NCBI GenBank assembly: GCA_910585965.1
Contig: CAJUHH010000003.1
Location: 124,001 to 188,000 of the forward strand
Source: an uncultured Lachnospiraceae bacterium
GTDB lineage: Bacteria; Bacillota; Clostridia; Lachnospirales; Lachnospiraceae
Direction of reading: 5' to 3'
Length of the DNA: 64,000 bases
Numbering within the stretch: the first letter of the stretch is position 1; every line of letters starts with the position of its first letter. This document shows, one piece after another, positions 40,085-48,799 of this stretch. The notes under the pieces are model-generated. The model was not told the DNA's origin. It worked only from the letters and a program-made list of their open reading frames with translations, and did not search any database. The position numbers were made by a program, and so were the translations under genes.

Positions 40085-41143
40085 TTATTTAACCCCCTTT
40101 TCTTTTCTGGAAAAGCGTTTCAGCCCTTCCTTCCATTCAATCGCTTTCGGACTCCAATTCAGGAGCATCATAGCAATTAGAACAATTGCATAAATGAGCA
40201 TGCGGTAATCGCTGAGGCCGCGCAGCAGCTCTGGAAGCAATGTCAGGATAACTGCCGAAATAATAGAACCCCTTATATTTCCGATCCCGCCAAGGACTAC
40301 GAATACAAGGATCATAATGGACATATTGTAACCAAAATTCTTGGGCAGAGCAGTCAGCGTTGACAAATTATGAGCATAAAGCACTCCTGCAGCCCCTGCG
40401 ATCGACGCAGATATGGAAAACGCCATCAATTTATACTTTGTAATATTAATTCCGATGGATTCTGCCGCAATGCGGTTATCCCTGATCGACATGATCGCAC
40501 GGCCGTCTCTCGAATTAATCAGGTTTAATATCACAAAAAGAGAAATGAAAATCAAAATAATACCTATTGTAAAACTGGCATCATGGGGTGTCCCCGTGAT
40601 TCCCTGTGCCCCGTTGATAATTACCTGACCCTCAGAATCTAAATGAAGGGAAATAGAATCCTTCATGGAAAAATGGAAGCCGCTTTTATCTTTTCCTATA
40701 TATAATACATTCACAAGGTTTTTGATAATTTCTCCAAAAGCTAAGGTGACAATGGCCAGATAATCCCCTTTCAGCCTTAATACCGGAATCCCGATCAATA
40801 TCCCAAATATTCCGGCTACTGCCGCCCCGATCAAAAGAGCCGCCAAAAACCGCAGGCCATCGGGCATTGCCCCGTCCATACATTTCGAAAAGAAGGCTCC
40901 TGAAAATGCGCCCACGCACATAAAGCCCGCATGCCCAAGGCTCAGTTCCCCTAAAATGCCGACTGTCAAGTTCAGGGAAATCGCCAGCATCACGTAAATA
41001 CACAGTGGAACGAGAAGCCCCTTCATAAGGCTGGAAATATTGCCGGTTATCAAAAGTATCTGCACGGCGATATATGCCAGAAGCACCATTAAATAAGTAA
41101 TTAAATTATTTTTTGTCGTTTTCGTTATTTTCATTTTTTTCAT
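40085..41143 (-). CDS. livM: Branched-chain amino acid ABC transporter permease LivM
   Basis: A 352-residue permease with about eight to ten membrane helices. LivM-family segments include LSLGHAGFMCVGAFSGAFF, RLKGDYLAIVTLAFGEIIKNL, the cytoplasmic coupling loop RDGRAIMSIRDNRIAAESIGIN and VLGGIGNIRGSIISAVILT. It pairs with LivH to form the membrane channel. The gene follows livH by eight bases. Both the start (MKKMKITKT) and the basic C-terminus RFSRKEKGVK are reasonable. Confidence 0.94.
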   Translation of the reverse strand: MKKMKITKTTKNNLITYLMVLLAYIAVQILLITGNISSLMKGLLVPLCIYVMLAISLNLTVGILGELSLGHAGFMCVGAFSGAFFSKCMDGAMPDGLRFLAALLIGAAVAGIFGILIGIPVLRLKGDYLAIVTLAFGEIIKNLVNVLYIGKDKSGFHFSMKDSISLHLDSEGQVIINGAQGITGTPHDASFTIGIILIFISLFVILNLINSRDGRAIMSIRDNRIAAESIGINITKYKLMAFSISASIAGAAGVLYAHNLSTLTALPKNFGYNMSIMILVFVVLGGIGNIRGSIISAVILTLLPELLRGLSDYRMLIYAIVLIAMMLLNWSPKAIEWKEGLKRFSRKEKGVK

Positions 41144-41151
41144 GGCTGCTT

Positions 41152-42036
41152 TTACACCTTCTCTTGTATATTCTTTCCTAATATGCCCGTCGGTTTTACA
41201 AGAAGGACAACGATCAATACGGCAAAAACGATCGCATCTGCCATTTGAGAAGAAATATACGCCTTTCCAAGAATTTCAATGATGCCTAAGAGAATTCCCC
41301 CTATCATCGCTCCCGGGATCGAACCGATCCCTCCGAATACGGCCGCCACAAAGGCTTTGATTCCCGGCATCGCCCCTGTATAGGGGGTCAGGGAAGGATA
41401 TGCGGAACAAAGCAATACACCGGCTACTGCCGCAAGAGCGGATCCGATCGCGAAAGTAAGGGCTATCGTGCCGTTCACATTGATACCCATCAGCTGTGCC
41501 GCGCCTTTATCTTCCGAAACAGCCAGCATCGCCTGTCCGGCCTTCGACTTATTCACAAATAAGGTAAGGCAGACCATAATAATAATTCCTGCTATAATCG
41601 TCACGATTGTTTCCCCGGATATGATTAACTGCCCATCTGCCAGCTTTAACGGACTTATCTTGACAACGGACGTGAACGACTTCGTATTGGCTCCGAAAAT
41701 AAGCAGGGCTACATTCTGCAGCAGATAGCTCACGCCGATCGCCGTAATCAATACGGCCAGCGGAGAGGATGCATTACGAAGCGGTTTATAAGCAACCCGT
41801 TCAATAAGCATTCCCAGCGCCGTACAAACTACGACTGCCACCAGAATCCCCAAGACGGGCGGAAGTCCCAATGTACTGACTATCGTAAATACGGCGAATC
41901 CGCCTACCATGATAACATCCCCATGGGCAAAATTCAGCATCTTGGCAATCCCATACACCATCGTATATCCTAAAGCAATGATCGCATATACGCTGCCAAG
42001 GCTTATACCGTTGATCAGATAAGAAATAAAACTCAT
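41152..42036 (-). CDS. livH: Branched-chain amino acid ABC transporter permease LivH
   Basis: A 294-residue permease with about eight membrane helices. The start is at 42036 (MSFISYLINGISLGSVYA) because AGAGGTG lies eight bases upstream; an ATG 66 bases earlier would add a hydrophilic tail unusual for LivH. Hallmarks are GYTMVYGIAKMLNFAHGDVIMVG, the coupling loop AMLAVSEDKGAAQLMGIN and FGGIGSIPGAMIGG. It heads the livHMGF unit from its own promoter at 42074-42102. Confidence 0.94.
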   Translation of the reverse strand: MSFISYLINGISLGSVYAIIALGYTMVYGIAKMLNFAHGDVIMVGGFAVFTIVSTLGLPPVLGILVAVVVCTALGMLIERVAYKPLRNASSPLAVLITAIGVSYLLQNVALLIFGANTKSFTSVVKISPLKLADGQLIISGETIVTIIAGIIIMVCLTLFVNKSKAGQAMLAVSEDKGAAQLMGINVNGTIALTFAIGSALAAVAGVLLCSAYPSLTPYTGAMPGIKAFVAAVFGGIGSIPGAMIGGILLGIIEILGKAYISSQMADAIVFAVLIVVLLVKPTGILGKNIQEKV

Positions 42037-42073
42037 AAGAAACACCTCTTCGCTATTTTGTACATTGTAAAAA

Positions 42074-42102
42074 ATTATATCATTAATTTCTTCCATTATC
42101 AA
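42074..42102 (-). promoter_or_regulatory. livHMGF promoter
   Basis: On the minus strand TTGATA (42097-42102) and TATAAT (42074-42079) are exactly 17 bases apart, with a perfect -10, about 40 bases before the livH start. The 16-base tandem repeats begin at the base next to the -35. Confidence 0.75.
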
Positions 42103-42164
42103 GGAATTTCATTCCTTCGGAATTTCATTCCTTCGGAATTTCATCACTCGGATTTCATTCCTTC
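42103..42164. repeat. Four tandem 16-base repeats next to the livH -35
   Basis: GGAATTTCATTCCTTC occurs at 42103-42118 and 42119-42134, followed by diverged copies at 42135-42149 (GGAATTTCATCACTC) and 42150-42164 (GGATTTCATTCCTTC). Each full copy contains the small inverted repeat GGAAT/ATTCC. The array abuts the livH promoter, which suggests iterated regulator sites, although replication slippage alone could produce it. Confidence 0.7.
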
Positions 42165-42183
42165 AGAATTTCCCTTGGCATAA

Positions 42184-42230
42184 GAAAAGGGATGTAAAAG
42201 CTTCGCTTCCGCGAAGCTTTTAAGCATCCC
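42184..42230 (-). terminator. Terminator after the binding-protein gene
   Basis: GGGATG and AAAAGCTTCGC (42189-42207) pair with GCGAAGCTTTT and CATCCC (42211-42230) around a four-base loop. On the minus strand the stem is followed by TTTTCTTA. This strong hairpin separates the binding-protein gene from livHMGF, so the former can be expressed at a higher level. Confidence 0.8.
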
Positions 42231-42286
42231 TCTCTGGCTGCATACCAGCCGCAGGTCCGCGATGGATTCCCCGTCAGCCGGTTTAA

Positions 42287-43519
42287 TTACATTGCCGTAT
42301 AAACGCCGTCCTTAATCTGGACTGCTTTAGGAGCTTTATCCGGCTCTCCGGAAGCGTCCCATGTCATGCCTACACCGGTAAGGCCATCCAAAGTGATCTC
42401 TGTCATTGCGCCTTTCATCGCCTCACAAATAGCGCTCATGTCCATGTCCGGCGTAATGCCTGCTTTTTCGCCGGCTGCTTTGATCGCATAAATAGCGTCA
42501 TAAGCATCCGCTGCAAACTGGTTCGGCGTATCGCCGAATTTTTCCTGGTAAGTTGTAACGAAATTCTTTGTCAGATCATCTTCTGCATCCGCTGCGAAAG
42601 GTGTGAGGAGCATAACCCCTTCCGCCAGGGAAGTATCAAAGTTTTCTACATTAAGAATGCCGTCCAATCCATCACAGCCGAAGAAAATCGGACTGTATCC
42701 CATAGTAGATGCCTGGGAAAGGATCAAAGAAGCTTCCGTATAATAAATGGGCAGGAATACCAGTTCTGCGCCGGCATCTTTTGCCTTCTGAAGCTGCACA
42801 GAAAAATCCGTCTTATTATCTGCGGTAAACGCTTCTGCAGAAACAATCTCGAAGGGCTGGTTTGCCGCTTCTGCCGTAAACTTCTCGTAAATTCCTGATG
42901 AATAAATATCGGAACTGTCATAAATAATTGCTACTTTGGAAGCGATCGCGTTTTCGCCGATGTACAAAGCGGAGGCTGCTCCCTGGTTCGGATCGGAGAA
43001 GCATACGCGGAATGCATTGTCGTATTTTACACAATCCACGGAAGATCCGGAAGGTGTCAGCTGGAACATATTGTCCTGTGCTGTATTTTCAGATACTGCT
43101 ACGCTGCATCCGCTGGTGACAGTACCCATCAGCATCTGCATGCCCCAGTCCTTCAATGTGTTGTATGCATTCACCGATTTCTCAGCGTCGCATTCATCGT
43201 CTTCAAATTTAAACTCAATCGGCACTCCGTTGATGCCGCCGGCTGCATTGATTTCATCTACTGCAAGCTGCGCCGCATTCTGTACGGCAACGCCATATAC
43301 GGCAGCGCTTCCTGTCGTAGGACCGATACCGCCGATCTTAAAAGCCCCTGCAGCATCTGCTGCATCTCCAGCCGCTTCTGCTTCCGATGCTGCGTTTTCC
43401 TCAGCAGGTGCAGAATCTGCTGCTTCTGTTCCGGCATCCGCATTGCCGCAGCCCGCAAATAAAGCTACCGTCATTGCAGAAGCCATAACAACGCTCATGA
43501 CTTTGTTCAATTTCTTCAT
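42287..43519 (-). CDS. livJ: Branched-chain amino acid ABC transporter substrate-binding lipoprotein
   Basis: A 410-residue periplasmic-binding-type protein of the LivJ/LivK family. The signal peptide ends in a lipobox LFAGC with lipidated Cys24, followed by an Ala-, Glu- and Asp-rich linker (about 26-60) and the type I binding fold: FKIGGIGPTTGSAAVYG, QNAAQLAVDEINAAGGING, IPFKFEDDECD-like segment and AVAVSENTAQDN. Ligand is a branched-chain or related amino acid by family; the exact ligand cannot be read. AGGAGGG precedes the ATG. It has its own promoter and a strong terminator, separate from the permease operon downstream. Confidence 0.93.
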   Translation of the reverse strand: MKKLNKVMSVVMASAMTVALFAGCGNADAGTEAADSAPAEENAASEAEAAGDAADAAGAFKIGGIGPTTGSAAVYGVAVQNAAQLAVDEINAAGGINGVPIEFKFEDDECDAEKSVNAYNTLKDWGMQMLMGTVTSGCSVAVSENTAQDNMFQLTPSGSSVDCVKYDNAFRVCFSDPNQGAASALYIGENAIASKVAIIYDSSDIYSSGIYEKFTAEAANQPFEIVSAEAFTADNKTDFSVQLQKAKDAGAELVFLPIYYTEASLILSQASTMGYSPIFFGCDGLDGILNVENFDTSLAEGVMLLTPFAADAEDDLTKNFVTTYQEKFGDTPNQFAADAYDAIYAIKAAGEKAGITPDMDMSAICEAMKGAMTEITLDGLTGVGMTWDASGEPDKAPKAVQIKDGVYTAM

Positions 43520-43570
43520 AATTTTTCCCTCCTAACTATTTTTAAATGGAAGAAAGTTCTCCATTTCTGA

Positions 43571-43602
43571 ATTATATTACTCTCTATCAAATTCTTTGTC
43601 AA
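43571..43602 (-). promoter_or_regulatory. Promoter of the binding-protein gene
   Basis: On the minus strand TTGACA (43597-43602) is perfect. The -10 is either TAATAT at 17 bases (43574-43579) or TATAAT at 20 bases (43571-43576). A second TTGACA in the opposite direction at 43611-43616 makes an inverted repeat TGTCAA-8-TTGACA that might bind a regulator. Confidence 0.5.
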
Positions 43603-43703
43603 TGTTATTTTTGACATTTTATTCATATTTCATGAAAAAAACATTTATTTTTATGCATGAAAAAACATTTTCAGGACAAAATAAAGGCGAGAGGAAACTT
43701 TCC

Positions 43704-43740
43704 TGCAAAGCGAAGGTTTTGTTTGAATTTTCACTTTGCA
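43704..43740 (+). promoter_or_regulatory. Leader hairpin before the DUF378 gene
   Basis: TGCAAAGCGAA (43704-43714) and the region ending in CTTTGCA (43734-43740) form an 11-bp stem with one mismatch, about 30 bases before the DUF378 start. The role is unknown, and there is no T-tract. Confidence 0.3.
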
Positions 43741-43771
43741 TTAAGAATTGATTATGAATGGAGGTTTTAAG

Positions 43772-43990
43772 ATGAATCATAAAGCATTGGATTTTACCGC
43801 CCTGACAATCGCCATTATAGGCGCTGTAAACTGGGGGCTGATCGGCTTTTTCAGTTTTGACCTTGTCGCCTTTATTTTCGGCAATATGTCATGGTTTTCA
43901 AGAATTGTGTACGCGTTAGTCGGCATTTGCGGGCTGTATCTTGTTTCTTTTTATATGTATGCGGGCAACTCTTCCGAAGAATCGGTGTGA
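43772..43990 (+). CDS. DUF378 family small membrane protein
   Basis: A 72-residue protein from the ATG at 43772, chosen because AATGGAGG lies just upstream; an ATG at 43748 would place that ribosome-binding site inside the coding region. There are two membrane helices (about 8-30 and 40-62) with TIAIIGAVNWGLIGFFSFDLVAFIFG, the DUF378/YuzA pattern. The protein is predicted to sit in the cytoplasmic membrane; the function of the family is unknown. It stands alone between two leftward units and ends at a bidirectional terminator. Confidence 0.85.
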   Translation: MNHKALDFTALTIAIIGAVNWGLIGFFSFDLVAFIFGNMSWFSRIVYALVGICGLYLVSFYMYAGNSSEESV

Positions 43991-44034
43991 CATCAGTGGA
44001 ACCTGATTCTGGTCATATGCAGAAAAGTACACTC

Positions 44035-44069
44035 AAAAAAATGGCACCGGTCAAACGGCGCCATTTTTT
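44035..44069. terminator. Bidirectional terminator between DUF378 and MATE genes
   Basis: AAAAAATGGC-A-CCG and CGG-C-GCCATTTTTT form a symmetric stem with a six-base loop, giving a T-tract on both strands. It serves the converging DUF378 and MATE genes. Confidence 0.85.
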
Positions 44070-44085
44070 GCATATGTTTCACAGC

Positions 44086-45468
44086 TCATGTTTCTTTTAC
44101 AATCTTATTCATCCATACCCCTTTTTTAATCAGGATATAGCCTATCAAGCATTTCATAATATCGATGAACTGACAGATAAAATAAAGCGGTATAATATGC
44201 ATTCCTGTGTATCTGGACAACACATATGCCAGCGGGATATTGACCGCCCATGAGTAAACGCTGTCAAAGAAAAATGTCACCAGCGTCTTTCCCCCCGAAC
44301 GGAGGGTAAAATAAGCCACATTCACAAAAGCATAAACAGGCATGCATGCGGACGAGACGATGATAAACCGGGTGGCAAGTCCCCTGATCTCTTCAGTCGT
44401 GTTATAGATCATCGGGAACAACGGGGCAAAGATGGAAAGGCAGACGCCGATCACCGCACATCCCCCTACAGAAAAGAACATCAGCTTCCGAACCGTATCC
44501 TTTGCTTCTTCCATTTTTCCCGCTCCCAGTAACTGCCCGATAATAATGCCCACGGAATTTCCCAGAGCAATAAATACTACGTTAAATACATTAGATATAG
44601 TAGAAGAAATATTAAATGCAGCCACTACGGACAGTCCTCTTACCGAATAACACTGCATCAGTACCGCCTGCCCGCTGGACCATAACGCTTCGTTCACCAT
44701 CAGCGGAGTTCCCATGACCAGCACCTTGGCAACCAATCCTCCCGGTATCCTCATGCTTCGGTAAACCCCAGTAATAAAGCCGTTCCTTTCTTTCTTACGG
44801 TGCGTCCATCCTGCCACGATGGCCAGTTCCACGAACCGGGATACGGTAGTCGCGATAGCGGCCCCTTCCACGCCCAGCGCCGGCATTCCCAGTTTGCCGA
44901 AAATCAATATGTAGTTTAAAACCAAGTTCACGAATACCGCCGCGATCCCTGCCTTCATTGGCAGCATAGTTTCCCCCGTTTCCCGCAAGGTACCCGAATA
45001 CACCTGGATAACGGCAAACGGTGCCAGCTCCACCAGCATCACCCGCAAATATTTGCGGGCATACAGCAGCGTAGCCTCCAAATCCCCAGACTCCCCGGCC
45101 TCATGCAGATATAGCGAGATCAGCTGCGTGCCAAAAAAAGAGAAGACCAAAATCCCGGCGGCCGTAATAAACAGGCTCAGCAAAAGTTTCATACGGAACG
45201 TATCCCGTATTCCTTTCTGGTCCCCGCATCCATAATATTGCGCGGTAAAAATACCTGCGCCGGATACACCGCCAAAAATGCAAAGATTGAAAACTAAAAC
45301 AAGCTGGTTGACAATCGCCACGCCGGACATCTGTTCCGTGCCGATCTGGCCTACCATGATATTATCCAAAAGGCTGACAAAATTGGTAATTCCATTTTGT
45401 ATCATAATAGGGACAGCCACAGAAAGAACCATCAGGTAAAATTTTTTATCTCCTATATATTTTTTCAT
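44086..45468 (-). CDS. MATE family efflux transporter
   Basis: A 460-residue membrane protein with about twelve helices in two repeats, the MATE/NorM fold that exports drugs or cationic metabolites using ion gradients. Typical segments are SVAVPIMIQNGITNFVSLLDNIMVGQIGTEQMSGVAI, the start of the family's first half, and GNSVGIIIGQLLGAGKMEEAK in the second. The ATG at 45468 follows AAAGGAC; the preceding TTG codon is less likely. It lies 22 bases after rsfS, so it is at the end of the rplU-rsfS unit. Substrates cannot be predicted. Confidence 0.92.
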   Translation of the reverse strand: MKKYIGDKKFYLMVLSVAVPIMIQNGITNFVSLLDNIMVGQIGTEQMSGVAIVNQLVLVFNLCIFGGVSGAGIFTAQYYGCGDQKGIRDTFRMKLLLSLFITAAGILVFSFFGTQLISLYLHEAGESGDLEATLLYARKYLRVMLVELAPFAVIQVYSGTLRETGETMLPMKAGIAAVFVNLVLNYILIFGKLGMPALGVEGAAIATTVSRFVELAIVAGWTHRKKERNGFITGVYRSMRIPGGLVAKVLVMGTPLMVNEALWSSGQAVLMQCYSVRGLSVVAAFNISSTISNVFNVVFIALGNSVGIIIGQLLGAGKMEEAKDTVRKLMFFSVGGCAVIGVCLSIFAPLFPMIYNTTEEIRGLATRFIIVSSACMPVYAFVNVAYFTLRSGGKTLVTFFFDSVYSWAVNIPLAYVLSRYTGMHIIPLYFICQFIDIMKCLIGYILIKKGVWMNKIVKET

Positions 45469-45490
45469 CAATTGGTAAGTCCTTTAAGCC

Positions 45491-45853
45491 TTATTCTTCT
45501 GCGTCCTGAAACTCCGATAAGTCGATCTGCTTTCCATCCCGCCATATGCGTTCCAGATCATAAAACAGCCTGTTATCCCTATCGAAGATATGGACGATCA
45601 CATCCAGAAAATCCATCAGTATCCAATTAGCGGTATCATACCCTTCCACCTGTTTTAAGTTTCCTCCCGCCCTTCCGATCGCTTCTTCCACCGAATCAGC
45701 AAGCGCCTGGTTCTGGTTACGGTTCGTGCCGTTGGCAATAATAAAATAATCGGCGATGACGGATACTTCGCTGATATCGATCACTTCAATGTTTTCTGCT
45801 TTTTTCTCTTCCAGCGCCCTGATGGCAAGACGCGTTATCTCTTTGCTGTTCAT
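45491..45853 (-). CDS. rsfS: Ribosomal silencing factor RsfS
   Basis: A 120-residue protein that binds ribosomal protein L14 and blocks subunit joining when nutrients are scarce. Family blocks are EVSVIADYFIIANGTNRNQNQALADSVEE, QVEGYDTANWILMDFLDVIVHIFDRDNRLFYDLERIW. Length is standard. It follows yqeK immediately, with the stop of yqeK next to its start, the usual nadD-yqeK-rsfS order. Confidence 0.95.
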   Translation of the reverse strand: MNSKEITRLAIRALEEKKAENIEVIDISEVSVIADYFIIANGTNRNQNQALADSVEEAIGRAGGNLKQVEGYDTANWILMDFLDVIVHIFDRDNRLFYDLERIWRDGKQIDLSEFQDAEE

Positions 45854-46438
45854 TTAATTCTCCCTATTTTTATAAAAATCATATGTTTTCTGTGTCATCG
45901 GATCCACATCGCCCTCCACCGTCCTCAAATAAACAAGAGTATCCTCTAAAATACGGTATAAAGCTTCATCTATATCAGTAAACGCCAGCTTTCTGATCTC
46001 CGTAAGGTTTGGCGCCTGTTTTCTTCCCGGCTCGATATAATCAGCCACATAAATAATTTTTTCCAGCAGCGACATATCCGGCCTTCCTGTCGTATGGTTT
46101 AAAATCGCGTTGACCGTATCGCTGTCATGGACATGGAATTTCTGCATGGCGATATAACTTCCGACTTTTGCATGCAATAAAAAAGGATTTTTGCGTTCAA
46201 TCTTATTTACGCTGATATGATGTTTCTCACAAATTGACAGCCGTTTCTCGTTGCTCATGCATTTTGCACAGTCGTGCAAAAGCCCCGCCGTCTGCGCCTT
46301 CATAAGATCTTCTCCATACCGCATAGCCAGCGCGGCGGCCGTATACTCCACGCCCAGCGTATGCTCAAAACGCTTGGAATCCAATGTTTTTTCCATCGCC
46401 TTTCGGATTTTTTTCAGGTTTGAAGATTTCGCTTCCAT
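45854..46438 (-). CDS. yqeK: YqeK family HD domain hydrolase
   Basis: A 194-residue HD-domain phosphohydrolase; YqeK proteins in Firmicutes cleave diadenosine tetraphosphate symmetrically to ADP. Metal ligands are visible: His in RFEHTLGVEYTA, GLLHDCAK with the HD pair, His in LLHAKVGSYIA and His in NAILNHTTGR, then IIYVADYIEPGRK. It sits between nadD and rsfS with short gaps, the conserved order. Confidence 0.93.
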   Translation of the reverse strand: MEAKSSNLKKIRKAMEKTLDSKRFEHTLGVEYTAAALAMRYGEDLMKAQTAGLLHDCAKCMSNEKRLSICEKHHISVNKIERKNPFLLHAKVGSYIAMQKFHVHDSDTVNAILNHTTGRPDMSLLEKIIYVADYIEPGRKQAPNLTEIRKLAFTDIDEALYRILEDTLVYLRTVEGDVDPMTQKTYDFYKNREN

Positions 46439-46468
46439 ACTTATCCTCCCATCTGACGCCTTTCTTTT

Positions 46469-47080
46469 TTATCCCATATACAATTGGTATTTTTTTATAT
46501 ATTCAACTACCTGGGCGGGAACCATATAGCGTATCGATTTCCCTTTCCGTATTCTGTCCCTGATGTCTGTGGAAGAAAAGGAAATTTCTTTCATTTCAAC
46601 CAGCCCGATCCTGGCTCCGTACTTTTTGCCCAGGAAGCCGATTTGTTCCTTCAGGTCGTCATCATCCTTTCCATCCCTGACGGCAGCAAGGATCGTACAG
46701 TTGCGGAATATCATTTCTGGATCTTTCCACGATTCCATGGCAAACAGGCTGTCCGCCCCCACGATAAAGAAAAATTCCGTTTCCGGCTCCTCTTGCCGAA
46801 GCAGTCCCAGTGTTTCACTAGTATAAGAATTACCTTCTCTCTCTACCTCAACAGACGACAGGGCAAAGGAAGCATTATCCACAATCGCCAGACGGGTCAT
46901 TTCCAGGCGCATCCACTTATCTGCTATTTCGATCCCGTTTTTCATATAGGGCAGGCCGCTTGGAACGAAAAGTATCTCATCCAGCCCAAAAGTTTCCTTC
47001 GCATTCTCGGCTAGAAGAAGGTGTCCGATATGAATCGGATTAAAAGTCCCCCCCATAATTCCCGTTTTCTTTTTCCCCAT
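46469..47080 (-). CDS. nadD: Nicotinate-nucleotide adenylyltransferase
   Basis: A 203-residue enzyme that adenylates nicotinic acid mononucleotide to deamido-NAD in NAD synthesis. GIMGGTFNPIHIGHLLLAE holds the nucleotidyltransferase HxGH motif (here HIGH), and FSSTDIRDRIRKGKS the second signature. PDTEFFFIVGADSLFAMESWKD-like segments are also present in the middle. It follows yhbY by 36 bases and precedes yqeK. Confidence 0.95.
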   Translation of the reverse strand: MGKKKTGIMGGTFNPIHIGHLLLAENAKETFGLDEILFVPSGLPYMKNGIEIADKWMRLEMTRLAIVDNASFALSSVEVEREGNSYTSETLGLLRQEEPETEFFFIVGADSLFAMESWKDPEMIFRNCTILAAVRDGKDDDDLKEQIGFLGKKYGARIGLVEMKEISFSSTDIRDRIRKGKSIRYMVPAQVVEYIKKYQLYMG

Positions 47081-47116
47081 TTTGCTGAATATCCTCCTTG
47101 CAAAAATAAGCTGGTA

Positions 47117-47407
47117 TTATTCCGGCAAAAAGATTTTTTTGTGTTCCTTGCTTTCTTTATATAAAATAATTTTTCTCCCAATCACCTGAACCACTTGAGA
47201 ACGCGTGCGTCCCGCCAGCATTTCGGCAATCGCTTTCGGATCCTCCATACAGTTTTTTAAAACTGCAACCTTTATAAGCTCCCTTGTATGAAAAGCTTCG
47301 GAAACCGCCGCCGTAAATTCCGGGGTAAGACTGGACTTTCCGATCTGGAAAATCGGATCCAATTCATTCGACAGGCTTTTTAAATAGCTCCTTTGCTTGC
47401 TTGTCAT
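47117..47407 (-). CDS. yhbY: YhbY family RNA-binding protein
   Basis: A 96-residue CRM-domain protein associated with large ribosomal subunit assembly. It has LKSLSNELDPIFQIGKSSLTPEF, the GK loop, then HTRELIKVAVLKNC and a hydrophobic strand IGRKIILYKESKE. Position between obg and nadD is the conserved Firmicute order, which supports the call. Confidence 0.93.
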   Translation of the reverse strand: MTSKQRSYLKSLSNELDPIFQIGKSSLTPEFTAAVSEAFHTRELIKVAVLKNCMEDPKAIAEMLAGRTRSQVVQVIGRKIILYKESKEHKKIFLPE

Positions 47408-47426
47408 AAGTCAATCACTCCTTTAT

Positions 47427-48728
47427 CTATTTATAATAATCGAAGGAAAGCCCGTACATGCGTACCGTATCCCCTTCCTGGATCCCCAGGGCTTCCAGTT
47501 CATCCAAAATCCCATTATCCTTTAAGAACTTCTGAAAAAATGTAAATCCTCTTTCGGATTCCAGATTCGTATACCCAAGCATTTTTTCGATGCGGGGTCC
47601 TTCCACCACATAAGCATCCTCTTCTTCCTGGTAAGACACGGTATACGGCTCCTCTTTTGCCGACAGTTCCTCCGGAAAATATTCCCTTTCAAAAATAACG
47701 GGCTTATCGTCCATTTCTTCCAAAAGGTTATTCACTGCATAAAGAAGTTCCTTAACCCCCTTGCCGCTTACTGCGGAAACAGGAAACACCCGCATGCCTT
47801 TCGGTTCAAATTCTGCCCGGATCTTTCCGATCGGATCCTCCTCCCCATTCATTCCCATGCCGTCAATAATCATATCAGTCTTGTTGGCGGCGATGACCTG
47901 CGGCCTTTTTGCGATCCCTGGATTATAAGCCTCTAATTCCTTGTTGATCGCATAAATATCCGCCACCGGATCTCTTCCTTCCGTGGAAGCCGCATCCACA
48001 ATATGGATCATTACCTTTGTTCTTTCAATGTGGCGGAGAAATTCGTGTCCGAGCCCCGCGCCCTCCGACGCGCCCTCAATCAGGCCCGGGATATCAGCCA
48101 TCACAAAGCCCTTCGCATCCTCCAGTTCCACCACCCCAAGATTCGGACTCAGCGTGGTAAAATGATAATTGGCAATCTTAGGCCGGGCATTGCTGACATG
48201 GGATAATAACGTCGATTTTCCTACGTTTGGAAAGCCTACAAGCCCTACATCGGCAATTACCTTCAATTCCAGCAAAAGCTCCAGTTCCCGCGCTTCCTGT
48301 CCAGGCTGGGCATATTTGGGCGCCTGCATCGTGCTTGTGGCATAATGCTGGTTGCCATACCCTCCCCGGCCCCCCTTTAAAAGAGTAAACCTTCTGTTTT
48401 CCCCGGACATGTCCGTAATGACTTTTCCGCTTTCCCCTTCCTTGATCACGGTGCCATAAGGTATTTTTATAATAATATCCGCCCCGTTCTTGCCGCGGCA
48501 GTTTTTCTTATTGCCGTTCTCGCCGTTTCCTGCGGCATATTTGCGGATATGTCTGAAATCGGTCAGCGTATTCAATCCATGATCCACTTCAAAAATAACA
48601 TCGCCGCCGTCGCCGCCGTCGCCGCCGTCCGGCCCGCCGTTCGGCACATATTTTTCCCGGCGGAAAGAGACATGTCCATCGCCGCCCTTTCCGCTTTTTA
48701 CATATATTTTTGCTCTGTCTGCAAACAT
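47427..48728 (-). CDS. obg: GTPase Obg
   Basis: A 433-residue essential GTPase that aids 50S assembly and stress control. The Gly-rich Obg fold (1-158) contains GPDGGDGGDGGDVIFEVD, the GTPase (about 159-330) has GFPNVGKSTLLSHVS for G1, DIPGLIEGASEGAGLGHEF for G3 and ANKTD for G4, and the C-terminal OCT domain reaches residue 433. The start is at 48728 (MFADRAKIYVKSGKGGDGH), the standard N-terminus; an ATG 39 bases earlier is not family-like. It follows rpmA and precedes yhbY. Confidence 0.97.
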   Translation of the reverse strand: MFADRAKIYVKSGKGGDGHVSFRREKYVPNGGPDGGDGGDGGDVIFEVDHGLNTLTDFRHIRKYAAGNGENGNKKNCRGKNGADIIIKIPYGTVIKEGESGKVITDMSGENRRFTLLKGGRGGYGNQHYATSTMQAPKYAQPGQEARELELLLELKVIADVGLVGFPNVGKSTLLSHVSNARPKIANYHFTTLSPNLGVVELEDAKGFVMADIPGLIEGASEGAGLGHEFLRHIERTKVMIHIVDAASTEGRDPVADIYAINKELEAYNPGIAKRPQVIAANKTDMIIDGMGMNGEEDPIGKIRAEFEPKGMRVFPVSAVSGKGVKELLYAVNNLLEEMDDKPVIFEREYFPEELSAKEEPYTVSYQEEEDAYVVEGPRIEKMLGYTNLESERGFTFFQKFLKDNGILDELEALGIQEGDTVRMYGLSFDYYK

Positions 48729-48799
48729 TTCATTACCTGCTTTTCTGTGTATACAAAGAGGCTTCAAACATATTCAGTTTGAAGCCCGGTTTGTTCGCA

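Noticed and set aside
42189..42230. Possible riboswitch in the liv spacer
   Set aside because: The structure is a simple two-step stem with a T-tract on the minus strand, which is a terminator for the binding-protein gene.
42936..43535. 199-residue frame antisense to livJ, rich in Ala and Ser
   Set aside because: A shadow of the Ala/Glu-rich signal and linker region of the binding protein.
43631..43676. Repeated CATGAAAAAA(A)CATTT units upstream of the binding-protein gene
   Set aside because: Only two A-rich imperfect copies; too little to distinguish from local base composition.
44086..45468. Flippase for the polysaccharide locus
   Set aside because: The protein has the MATE/NorM start and lies in the ribosomal/nadD unit on the other side of the tRNA; the locus has its own Wzx-like gene at 53806.
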